Positions 1 through 19,999 of a DNA stretch of 21,955 bases are shown here, piece by piece (the first letter of the stretch is position 1; every line of letters starts with the position of its first letter). The notes under the pieces were generated by a model, which saw only the letters and a program-made list of their open reading frames with translations, searched no databases and was not told the DNA's origin. Both the position numbers and the translations under genes were made by a program. The stretch spans positions 1 through 21,955 of the forward strand of contig NZ_NPEF01000041.1 in NCBI RefSeq assembly GCF_002811955.1. Reading direction: 5' to 3'. This DNA is from Leptospira ellisii. Its GTDB lineage: Bacteria; Spirochaetota; Leptospiria; Leptospirales; Leptospiraceae.

Positions 1-196
1 ACGTTCTTTTGCGTGAGCGGGCCGCAGGGCGCTCAAGCGTCCTCGAAGAGGACGAGCGGGAATCCGCGAGCCCGGAGTCACGCGACTCGGAGCCGCCGCA
101 ACCGACGCAAAACACATTCATCTTTTGGAATATTACGGCGGCTCCGAGGCACGCCCGAAACATCTCGTCGATGATGAAAAACGAAACGTTAGACGG
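1..196. other. G+C-rich non-coding left edge, rich in inverted repeats
   Basis: I see no convincing gene here. The minus strand has an open frame running toward the edge (in-frame ATG near 160), but its Ser/Arg-rich composition looks like read-through of repeats rather than protein. The stretch holds three inverted repeats: a 7-base stem at 38-44/48-54 with a GAA loop, a 5-base stem at 75-79/84-88, and a 13-base stem at 86-98/136-148. It lies just downstream of the stop of the giant gene, so it may be the 3' untranslated region of the long minus-strand operon. Confidence 0.5.
86..148. repeat. Perfect 13-base inverted repeat
   Basis: The left arm CTCGGAGCCGCCG (86-98) is the exact reverse complement of the right arm CGGCGGCTCCGAG (136-148), with a 37-base spacer. 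The arms are far more G+C-rich than the spacer. No T-run follows on either strand, so it is not a standard intrinsic terminator. It could stabilise the 3' end of the operon mRNA or be part of a dispersed repeat. Confidence 0.85.
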
Positions 197-7975
<7,779 letters not shown>

Positions 7976-7978
7976 GAC

Positions 7979-8593
<615 letters not shown>

Positions 8594-8605
8594 GGTTCGT
8601 TTCTC

Positions 8606-11620
<3,015 letters not shown>

Positions 11621-11634
11621 GATTTCTGAAAAAA

Positions 11635-12032
<398 letters not shown>

Positions 12033-12074
12033 GAGAATTTTTAAGCAGAGCACCAAAAATCAGGGTAAAAACCG

Positions 12075-12092
12075 GATTCTCGCGATTCTCGC
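12075..12092. repeat. Tandem 9-base direct repeat in the divergent spacer
   Basis: GATTCTCGC occurs twice with no gap (12075-12083 and 12084-12092). It lies in the long leader of the plus-strand genes, so it could be a protein-binding site, but two short copies are weak evidence. Confidence 0.5.
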
Positions 12093-12119
12093 ACCGAACG
12101 AACGCTCCGCACACGAAGA

Positions 12120-12141
12120 CCGACCGACTGTTATCGGCCGG
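12120..12141 (+). other. Leader hairpin upstream of the GT2 gene
   Basis: CCGACCGA (12120-12127) can pair with TCGGCCGG (12134-12141) through 7 of 8 positions around a six-base loop. It ends 51 bases before the ATG. No T-run follows, so it is a leader structure or operator candidate rather than a terminator. Confidence 0.35.
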
Positions 12142-12190
12142 GAATAATTCTGGACAAAAAGCCCGCTCCTACAATCCTAACGGGTATATC

Positions 12191-13188
<998 letters not shown>

Positions 13189-13218
13189 TCCCTTTTTTCT
13201 TGAGTAACTTTTTCCACC

Positions 13219-13224
13219 GGAGGT
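13219..13224 (+). promoter_or_regulatory. Ribosome binding site deciding the start of the GT-C gene
   Basis: GGAGGT here overlaps an in-frame GTG at 13223, so that GTG cannot be the start served by it. The next GTG at 13229 lies five bases beyond GGAGG and is the better start. Confidence 0.75.
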
Positions 13225-13228
13225 GATT

Positions 13229-15115
13229 GTGAAAAAGGACAGATTGATCATACCCGGAATTCTACTCTGCGTTTTATCCCTCGGTCTCGCGCTTTATACG
13301 GGTTTCCGCAACTGGGAAGTTTTCGTACGGACCTGCGAACTGAAGGACCTTCTGACATGGGACGAAAACATACGTCTCAACGTCGTGCTCGATCAGTATC
13401 AGGATTTTCGGGATTGGAAATTGTGGAGGGCGTTTTTTCCGTTTTTGGAATCCCCCACCTGGCCTCCGTTCCGTTCCTTCTTGTCGCTTCTTTTATTGAT
13501 CGTTCCTTCGGATCTTCCGATCACCTGGAAGGATTCGTTTTTAGGATTGGCATTTTACGTGTTTTGTTTTCCCACCATCCTTTACGTCGTTTACAAAATC
13601 ACCGGATCGTTTTGGAAGGCGGGTCTGACTTCGATCTTGACTCTCGCGCTGACGTTGCACAGTACGGAAACCCCCTCTTATAGTCTTTCTTCGATGTTGG
13701 AAACCCAGGGGATGTTCTTTCTTCTCTGGACGTATTACACGCTTTATAAACTGTATCGCCAAACGCAGAACGATCCGTTTAGAGCGGAATTCGATCCTTC
13801 CGAAAAGATCGAATTGTCCGTCGTCTTATCCCTCTTCGGTCTTTTTTTCACCAAATATCCGTACGGGCTCCTGCTTTTTATCGCGGTTTTCCTCTACGAA
13901 GTCGCGTCCAAACCGAAAGAATATTCTGAAATTCTAAAGTTCTCCTTTCGGGAACGTTATAAGGGAATCCGCAGGATTTTTCTCTTCCTCGTCGTGGTAT
14001 TGGTGCTTTCGCTTCCCGTGCTGCGGGTCGTCACGGACATAAACCTGGACCAAAGACAATTCAAACTCGTGATCTATTATCTCACCGTATTGCTGTTTTT
14101 GGACTTCAACCTGTTCTTATATCAAAAAAGGGAGGAATGGCAGAGGATCGCACCGGCGTCCATCCGCGTACTTTATCTCTACGCGATCGCGCCTTCCCTC
14201 GTCTGGATTTTCGCCAATCCGGACCGCGTGATGAGTCTGATCAACGCGCAGATGATCGTAAACGAATACGTCAAAAGTTTCATATTCGCGCTGTTCGCCT
14301 CCCCGACGAACACGAGTCCGATCAGCCACGTGTTTCAGGAACCTTGGATCTTTAGGGTTTTCTTTTTCGGAACATTCGCCTTGATCCTCCTTTTCTTTTG
14401 GCAACGTCCCCGTTCCTCCAAATCCTTTAGGGAATCCTTCTTCTCCGCGATCAAGGATCCTTTGACCGCAGCGACCTGTATTCTGTTTTTGCAATATATA
14501 GTCATCGACGCGACGACCGGCAACAAACAACTCCGGCACGTATTCCCTCCTCTGCCCGCGCTATTCACCCTTTTTTCGTTGTGGATTTTCCGGTTTATAG
14601 ACGAGGGATCGGCGTTGAACAAACGGATCGCCTCCGTATTCGGAATCGTCGTCTTATTGTGGAGCGCGAGTCTGTTCGTGCGCGAAGGAGGACTTCTTCG
14701 GGACGACTACGAAAAGAAGCAGTATTTTTGTCTCAAAGGATTCCGTACGGATCTATTCCAACCGGCGCGCGATCTCGCTTCCAAAATTTCCGCGGACAAA
14801 AAATACATCCTCCTCAACGGATTCCACGAAGAATTCAACTTCGATAAGAAAGGAAGACTGATCGCTTCCGAAATCGATCTTTTGATGCGGATGAAGACGT
14901 TGAAAAGCGGAAAGATTCGCAACGACTCCAGACACAAATGGAAGTCCTGGGACGAATTCGATTCCGCACTCGTCATCGCACCGACCTGCGGCCAAAAGGA
15001 AATGACCGACAAGTTCTCCATACGCGTCGCCGCCGTGGGCAAGAACGCGGTCTTCAAAAAGGAATACAAACATCCTTCCGGAAATTATTGTATGAGGGAA
15101 TATTCCCTAAGATAA
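13229..15115 (+). CDS. GT-C type multi-spanning membrane glycosyltransferase, 628 aa
   Basis: A hydrophobic protein with about ten or more membrane helices and a soluble C-terminal part from about residue 490. After the first helix comes TWDENIR with Asp45-Glu46, the position of the catalytic acidic residue in GT-C enzymes (PMT/ArnT/GT39-GT83 style), followed by an aromatic-rich first outer loop (W-x-x-P-x-F). These enzymes take a sugar from a polyprenyl-phosphate carrier and attach it to lipid, protein or polysaccharide on the outer side of the cytoplasmic membrane. The gene begins 40 bases after the GT2 gene, supporting a donor-maker/transferase pair like ArnC-ArnT. The family cannot be fixed further by eye; a membrane protein with no sugar activity is the main alternative. 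Confidence 0.85.
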   Translation: MKKDRLIIPGILLCVLSLGLALYTGFRNWEVFVRTCELKDLLTWDENIRLNVVLDQYQDFRDWKLWRAFFPFLESPTWPPFRSFLSLLLLIVPSDLPITWKDSFLGLAFYVFCFPTILYVVYKITGSFWKAGLTSILTLALTLHSTETPSYSLSSMLETQGMFFLLWTYYTLYKLYRQTQNDPFRAEFDPSEKIELSVVLSLFGLFFTKYPYGLLLFIAVFLYEVASKPKEYSEILKFSFRERYKGIRRIFLFLVVVLVLSLPVLRVVTDINLDQRQFKLVIYYLTVLLFLDFNLFLYQKREEWQRIAPASIRVLYLYAIAPSLVWIFANPDRVMSLINAQMIVNEYVKSFIFALFASPTNTSPISHVFQEPWIFRVFFFGTFALILLFFWQRPRSSKSFRESFFSAIKDPLTAATCILFLQYIVIDATTGNKQLRHVFPPLPALFTLFSLWIFRFIDEGSALNKRIASVFGIVVLLWSASLFVREGGLLRDDYEKKQYFCLKGFRTDLFQPARDLASKISADKKYILLNGFHEEFNFDKKGRLIASEIDLLMRMKTLKSGKIRNDSRHKWKSWDEFDSALVIAPTCGQKEMTDKFSIRVAAVGKNAVFKKEYKHPSGNYCMREYSLR

Positions 15116-15129
15116 ACGTAAATGGATTG

Positions 15130-15171
15130 CGCGAAACTTTAGGCCGTGATTACTCTGGCTTAACTTTCGCG
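15130..15171 (+). other. Imperfect hairpin in the leader of the histidine kinase gene
   Basis: CGCGAAACTTTAGGCC (15130-15145) pairs with GGCTTAACTTTCGCG (15157-15171) through 13 base pairs with two mismatches and one bulge, around an 11-base loop. The closing seven pairs (CGCGAAA/TTTCGCG) are perfect. The right arm runs into GCGGAA, the only ribosome-site-like sequence before the ATG at 15179. Folding could limit translation of the kinase or reduce read-through from the previous gene. Confidence 0.5.
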
Positions 15172-15178
15172 GAATCGT

Positions 15179-17200
15179 ATGCAGTCTTCCTGGATTCTCC
15201 CTTCCATCTTCTTCGCTTTAACGGCATCCTTAATACTCAATCTTGTCTATTTATTTCTATATTTGACGGAGAGACACAGATTCCTTTTTTTCTGGCTGCT
15301 TTCGTGGTTTTTTCAGATGTTCTTCTTGTTCGGAGATCTGATCCGTACTCTCTATGGATCGATCGAATCCGTCTCGATCGCGGTCCACTGCGCCGACGTG
15401 ATCAGGGGATATTTTCTTTTGGCGGGCTGTTTTCTTTTTTCTAAAAAAGAAATGCCTAAATTACTTTATCCGGTATTCGGAACGGGAATCGTCTGGTCCT
15501 TTTTGGAAGAAATTTATTTCCCCGGATCTTATATCGCCTCCGCTCCCATATACGCGATCGTGGGAGGGGCGCATATATATTCCGGAATTCTGTTCTTGCG
15601 GATACCTTCCGTACGTTATAAGGGGAATCTGATCGCCGGATGGAATTTCATCCTTTGGGGAATCCACATCCTGGATTATCCGGTGCTTCGTCCGATCACG
15701 GAGTTTGCGATCGCGGGTTTTTTGTTCAGCGGCTTATTCCGCATCAGCTCGGCGATCTCCATCCTTCTCATCTATTTCGAATGGTCCCGCGAGACGGAAT
15801 TCAGACTCGATTCGCTTTACAAAAAGATCATAGACACTTCGCAGGAAGGAATTTGGATCATAGACAAACACGGAAACACTACCTTCGCCAATCATAAGAT
15901 CGGGGAATTGTACGGAATGCCGCCCGAGGAGATACTCGGTAAAAACCTTCTGGATCTCGTCGACGAGGACCGCAGGGAATCCGTCCGGAGACGCCTGGAG
16001 GATAGAAGACGCGGCCTGACCGAAATTTCGGAATACAACTTCGTAAACAGGGACGGCGACAGAAAATTCGCCATCGCTTCGGCCAATCCGCTTTACGACG
16101 ACATGGGGAACTACGACGGATCCCTCGCGATGATCGTCGACATCACTTCCCTCAAACTCATCGAGGAAAAACTGAAGGAAAGCGAAAGGCAGATCTCCAC
16201 GATCATCAGCAACATCTCCGGAATCGTATATAGGTGCAAAAACGATCCGCCCCGCTGGACCATGGAATACATCAGCGAAGGTTGTCTCCAACTCACCGGT
16301 TATTCTCCGGAGGAACTCATAGAGGGAAAAACATTAGATTTCGGTGATATAATTCTGCCGGAGGACAGGGCGGAGGTCGAATCGGGCGTTTCGAGTTCCG
16401 TGGAAAACCGGGTTCCGTATCAGATCACGTATCGGATCCGCAAAAAGGACGGAACGATCCAGTGGTGTTTCGAACAGGGAATCGGAATTTTCGATTCAAG
16501 CGGAATCCTGTTGGGATTGGAGGGTGTGATCATAGACTACTCCCTTCCGAAACAGGCGGAGGAGCTGATAAGCAATTCTCTCAGGGAAAAGGAACTTCTG
16601 CTCCGCGAGATCCATCATCGCGTGAAGAATTATATGCAGGTGCTTTCCAGCCTCATCGGACTTCAATCGGAATATTCGATGGACCCGAACGCGAAAAAGG
16701 TTTTGGAGGACAGTCAGAATCGGATCGCGTCTATGGCGATGATTCATGAAACGTTATATTCCAAAAGTGTGGAAAGCCAGACGTTTCTTCCCGATTACAT
16801 CCGCAAACTCATATCCAACCTCGCCCGCTTTTTCGGATCGGAGGAGAATAACCTTCAGATAGAGATCGAATGCGATTCGGTCATACTCAATCAGTCGATC
16901 CTGATTCCGCTGGGTCTGATATTAAACGAACTGATCACCAATTCAATGAAACACGCCTTCCCTAAAATCGCCGGGTCGAAAAGGTTACGCGTGGAATTCG
17001 GTCTCGACTCGGAGGGTTTTGCGCTTCTGAAAGTGGGGGACAACGGCCCCGGCAGGACGCCCGATTCCCAGCCCAAAAAGGATTCCCTGGGAATGGAGCT
17101 GATCCAGCTGCTGACCCATCAGCTCAAGGGAAAAATGACCGAAACGCACGAGCCGGAGGGATATTCGGTTACGATCCGCTTTCCGCTGGGTCTGAAATAA
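15179..17200 (+). CDS. Membrane sensor histidine kinase with two PAS domains, HisKA_2 and HATPase, 673 aa
   Basis: Residues 1-205 form a membrane domain of about seven hydrophobic helices. PAS1 (about 210-325) includes GIWIIDKHGN; PAS2 (about 338-455) ends in a PAC-like segment. The dimerisation and phosphotransfer region carries EIHHRVKNYMQ, with His480 (before Arg) the likely phospho-acceptor; this is the HisKA_2/HWE-like type. The ATP-binding domain has an N-box with Asn583-Glu584 and Asn588, a DNGPG box at Asp621, and LGMELIQ near the end. No response regulator is adjacent, as is common for this class. It follows the GT-C gene by 63 bases and may share its transcript. The sensed signal is unknown. 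The weak ribosome site makes the exact start slightly uncertain. Confidence 0.95.
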   Translation: MQSSWILPSIFFALTASLILNLVYLFLYLTERHRFLFFWLLSWFFQMFFLFGDLIRTLYGSIESVSIAVHCADVIRGYFLLAGCFLFSKKEMPKLLYPVFGTGIVWSFLEEIYFPGSYIASAPIYAIVGGAHIYSGILFLRIPSVRYKGNLIAGWNFILWGIHILDYPVLRPITEFAIAGFLFSGLFRISSAISILLIYFEWSRETEFRLDSLYKKIIDTSQEGIWIIDKHGNTTFANHKIGELYGMPPEEILGKNLLDLVDEDRRESVRRRLEDRRRGLTEISEYNFVNRDGDRKFAIASANPLYDDMGNYDGSLAMIVDITSLKLIEEKLKESERQISTIISNISGIVYRCKNDPPRWTMEYISEGCLQLTGYSPEELIEGKTLDFGDIILPEDRAEVESGVSSSVENRVPYQITYRIRKKDGTIQWCFEQGIGIFDSSGILLGLEGVIIDYSLPKQAEELISNSLREKELLLREIHHRVKNYMQVLSSLIGLQSEYSMDPNAKKVLEDSQNRIASMAMIHETLYSKSVESQTFLPDYIRKLISNLARFFGSEENNLQIEIECDSVILNQSILIPLGLILNELITNSMKHAFPKIAGSKRLRVEFGLDSEGFALLKVGDNGPGRTPDSQPKKDSLGMELIQLLTHQLKGKMTETHEPEGYSVTIRFPLGLK

Positions 17201-17222
17201 AATTCGAATTTTAGAATATTCT
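17198..17222. repeat. Two abutting palindromes between convergent genes
   Basis: TAAAATTCGAATTTTA (17198-17213) is a perfect 16-base palindrome starting at the kinase stop codon. It shares one base with the palindrome AGAATATTCT (17213-17222), which reaches the first base of the opposite gene's stop codon. Together they fill the 21-base convergent spacer. The A+T-rich stem ending in T's could act as a weak two-way terminator. Confidence 0.6.
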
Positions 17223-17225
17223 TAT
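17211..17225 (+). repeat. 15-base repeat, copy 3 (convergent spacer)
   Basis: Third exact copy of TTAGAATATTCTTAT, and the only one mostly outside coding sequence. Its last bases include the stop codon of the minus-strand hydroxylase gene. Confidence 0.8.
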
Positions 17226-18064
17226 GCTGCAGCCGTATCTTCGGACACGATTCCGGAGGAGTCCGCCCCGCGTTTTCCTCCGTTAACGGCCGGCCGAGAC
17301 GAAACCTCCTCGAAAGTCTCCCTGTATTTCTCGTGATTGGTTCCCATCACCTTATCCCAGAAATTGAAATAAAGGGAATAGTTGCAGTTAAAATACTTAT
17401 GATGCATGTTGTGGTGTGTGGTCGTGTTGTGCCAGTTCGTGAATCTGCTTTTTAAAAACCAGGAAGGGAACAATTCGTAAGAGAGATGACCCAATACGTT
17501 CAACGAGGTCATATAGACGAAAAAGACGAGCATGGCCGTCTGATGTAACGGAAAAATCACCGACGCAAGAGGGATGATTCCCGCCTCGACGACCGCTTCG
17601 AGTGGATGAAAAGAAAAGGCGGCCCAAGGAGAAGGGTTCGTCGACTTATGATGCACAAGATGGAAGTGTTTAAAAAGGAGTTTATGATGCATCATACGGT
17701 GCGTCCAATAAAAATACGTGTCGTGCAGAAGGATAAGCATCACGATGCTCGATAAAAGATAGGGGATTCCGTAATCGGAAACCCGATCGTAGATCAGATT
17801 GTATCCGTTCACCTGCGACCACGCCGTGAATATTCCGGACAACGCGAAAACGAAAAACGTAAGCAGCGAATAACGGATTTCGTGAAGGATCCTTTCCCTC
17901 TCCGGCTTTTTTCCCTGGATCAGTTTATGCGCGAGTTTTTTACCGAGCAGGATCCATACGATCCAAAAGGCGAGACCGGCAAAAAGCACGTAACGTATCA
18001 AAAGTGTTCCCCATACGATTCCAAAAAAACCGCCGTAACCCACTTTCGAAAGCAATTCAGACAT
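17222..18064 (-). CDS. Fatty acid hydroxylase / sterol desaturase family membrane enzyme, 280 aa
   Basis: The di-iron histidine clusters of this superfamily are all present: H114-DTYFYWTH122 with H126-H127, H135-LVHH139, and H217-HNMHH222, plus His212 and His244. Four or so hydrophobic helices flank them (about 22-42, 66-82, 102-113, 165-190). These enzymes use iron and oxygen to hydroxylate or desaturate lipids in the membrane. The true substrate is unknown; bacterial members act on fatty acids, carotenoids, ether lipids or sterol-like compounds. The last 30 residues are a low-complexity tail. A strong GGGAGGA precedes the ATG. It lies 62 bases downstream of the AraC-type regulator gene, which may control it. 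Confidence 0.92.
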   Translation of the reverse strand: MSELLSKVGYGGFFGIVWGTLLIRYVLFAGLAFWIVWILLGKKLAHKLIQGKKPERERILHEIRYSLLTFFVFALSGIFTAWSQVNGYNLIYDRVSDYGIPYLLSSIVMLILLHDTYFYWTHRMMHHKLLFKHFHLVHHKSTNPSPWAAFSFHPLEAVVEAGIIPLASVIFPLHQTAMLVFFVYMTSLNVLGHLSYELFPSWFLKSRFTNWHNTTTHHNMHHKYFNCNYSLYFNFWDKVMGTNHEKYRETFEEVSSRPAVNGGKRGADSSGIVSEDTAAA

Positions 18065-18126
18065 GGTTTTCCTCCCGCCCTTTTTTATCCGACGAACGGA
18101 CCTGTTCCGATTCTACCCGCAAACGG

Positions 18127-19227
18127 TCATTTCGGCTTATTCTTTTCGAAATCGTTCCGATTAATTTTGGGATCCGTCCTGTTTTTTCTGTATTCCGTAG
18201 GCGTCAGCGAGGTAAGTTCCTTAAACGCCCGGTTGAACGGACCGAGGGATTGATAACCCAGATCCATGGCGATGCGGATCACCGGAATCTCGTCCTTAGA
18301 CGAATCGAGGAGGATTTCGCAGGCCTCCTGGATACGATAACGATTCAGGAAATCGTTGAAATTGCGGAAGCCCAGATTGCCGTTGATCAACCTTCTGAGT
18401 TTGTATTCGTGCACCTGGAGTTCCTCGGCGAGAATCCGGATCGTCAAACCTTCGGACCGATAGACTTTTCCGTTTTCGAACGCGTCTATGAGTTTTTTTT
18501 GCAGTAGCGGATCCACGACCGGCGGTTTTTCCTCTTCGGCCGCCCCCGCCTTTTGCGCGATGAGACCTTCCTTAAGATCGAACATCAGATATTGGAAGGC
18601 GAGAATCAGACTCCAAGCGAGGATTCCGTTGAGAAGGTCCAGAAATTCGGACACTTCCTTTCCCCGCAGAAAAAGATGCGTAAAAATGTTAAGCGAAATG
18701 ACGATTCCGCTGATCAGGATATGAATCTGACGCAACGTCCTTCTCGATTCGATCAAGTCGTCTTTGCGTCCCATATAGGTCTGAAACACCGCGACTAAAA
18801 TAAAACCGAGGGACAAAATGGAGGGGATCAGAATCTTCGTAAGCGCGCGTTCCGATTCGACGGGACCTCGAAGCGAAATTTGACCCAGCTCCGGATAAGT
18901 CACGAGGGCGGATATGACGAGCTTTCCGATCAGAAGCGACCAATACCAGGTTTTGATTTCGAAATGATCGTCGAACGCCGCTAAGCTGATCAACCAATAA
19001 AAAAACGGCAACGCGAGAAGACAAAGAAACAGAAAATTACGGAGAAGAGGATGGATCTGAACGTGAACGTCCAGATTCAGAATCAAATACGCTACGATCG
19101 AAAGAATGAAACATACCGCGATTTTTCCCCGAATGTCGTACCAGTAGCGGGCGGAGAAAAAAAGGAGAAGGGAAACCAATCCGCCTATGGAAAAAAAATG
19201 GAGAATGTTCGTTATTTCAGTGATCAC
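18127..19227 (-). CDS. Membrane-anchored AraC-family transcription regulator, 366 aa
   Basis: Residues 1-225 contain about seven membrane helices, replacing the usual cupin sensor. Residues about 255-350 hold the double helix-turn-helix of AraC/XylS proteins: LTIRILAEELQVHEYKLRRLI is followed by IRIAMDLGYQSLGPFNRAFKELTSLTPTEYRK, shown here as separate parts (first helix set ending near LRRLI; second ending in the conserved P-x-x-Y-R). This layout suggests a one-component sensor that detects a membrane or lipid signal and binds DNA while anchored. The start is GTG at 19227, overlapping the epimerase gene by 11 bases, and is supported by GGAAGGA five bases upstream. Its targets are unknown; the neighbouring hydroxylase gene is the obvious candidate. 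Confidence 0.93.
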   Translation of the reverse strand: MITEITNILHFFSIGGLVSLLLFFSARYWYDIRGKIAVCFILSIVAYLILNLDVHVQIHPLLRNFLFLCLLALPFFYWLISLAAFDDHFEIKTWYWSLLIGKLVISALVTYPELGQISLRGPVESERALTKILIPSILSLGFILVAVFQTYMGRKDDLIESRRTLRQIHILISGIVISLNIFTHLFLRGKEVSEFLDLLNGILAWSLILAFQYLMFDLKEGLIAQKAGAAEEEKPPVVDPLLQKKLIDAFENGKVYRSEGLTIRILAEELQVHEYKLRRLINGNLGFRNFNDFLNRYRIQEACEILLDSSKDEIPVIRIAMDLGYQSLGPFNRAFKELTSLTPTEYRKNRTDPKINRNDFEKNKPK

Positions 19228-19999
19228 CGATTCCTTCCAGTTTTTCCAACTCTCTCCAAAAGTCTTTTGTTTGTAAATCAGGAAGCAATTTTCGAATCAA
19301 GGAGCTGTCGATAAAACAGTCCTCCTTGACGGATTCCTCCGGATCGCTTTTCGTAATTTTACCGCTCTCCTCCAAAACGGAAAATATTTCTTTCCAGGTA
19401 TGCCATTGATTGTCGGAAAGATTGAGAACGTTCGGAAACGAATCGAATCCTTCTTCGAGAACTTTCAGGGACAAAAGGGAAAGCGCAAGTGCGACGTCTT
19501 CGCCGTGAATCAGGTTTAGCTGTCTCGAATTCTTTTTGACCAAACCCTTACGGATCCAATCCGCAGGGTTACGGCCTGGTCCGTAAATTCCGGACAGACG
19601 GAGAAGTTTGCCCCCATGTTTCAACCATTCCGTTTCGGTTAAAAAACGGTCGTGCTCCTCCAGCAGTTCGGCGGTTTCCGCGACCTCCTGCTCTCTTCGA
19701 TAGATGCTCGTGGTTCCGAGTAGAATTCCGCCTTCACACACGGAGAAAAAAAATTCCAAAAAGGCGGAGGGATCGTTCAGTTTTTGGATCGGGAAGGTTA
19801 CGATTCCGAGATCGAACCTTACGTTTCCGATCCGTTCTCGGAACGACACACGATCGGAAGGATTCGAAAAATCGAAACGTTCCGTTCCTTTTACCGCGGT
19901 TTTAGAAGAGAAGGTGGAAACGCGGAATTCGGGGACCTCTCGGAAACGATCATACGTTCTGAGTCCGATATAACCGAGCCCAAAGAGGGCGACGTTCAA
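19217..19999 (-). CDS. NAD(P)-binding epimerase/dehydratase-like protein (extended SDR, YeeZ-like), 260 aa
   Basis: The Rossmann fold begins at once with the dinucleotide-binding GLGYIG at residues 7-12. Later features are GTTSIYR (about 95-101), where the catalytic-region Tyr would lie, and LRLSGIYGPGRNP (about 133-145), which is typical of NAD-dependent epimerase-like proteins including YeeZ. The Y-x-x-x-K pair of active SDR enzymes is not clear, so catalysis is uncertain. The substrate is unknown. The start is an unusual TTG at 19999, in a TTGA overlap with the stop of purB. There is no clear ribosome site, so translation is probably coupled to purB. A later start would destroy the GxxGxxG motif, which supports the TTG choice. 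Confidence 0.88.
   Translation of the reverse strand: MNVALFGLGYIGLRTYDRFREVPEFRVSTFSSKTAVKGTERFDFSNPSDRVSFRERIGNVRFDLGIVTFPIQKLNDPSAFLEFFFSVCEGGILLGTTSIYRREQEVAETAELLEEHDRFLTETEWLKHGGKLLRLSGIYGPGRNPADWIRKGLVKKNSRQLNLIHGEDVALALSLLSLKVLEEGFDSFPNVLNLSDNQWHTWKEIFSVLEESGKITKSDPEESVKEDCFIDSSLIRKLLPDLQTKDFWRELEKLEGIGDH

Noticed and set aside
13223..13228. GTG at 13223 as start of the GT-C gene
   Set aside because: It overlaps the GGAGGT ribosome site, which correctly serves the GTG at 13229.
15734..16291. A 185-codon minus-strand frame opposite the histidine kinase
   Set aside because: The plus-strand frame carries clear PAS domains, so this is an antisense shadow.
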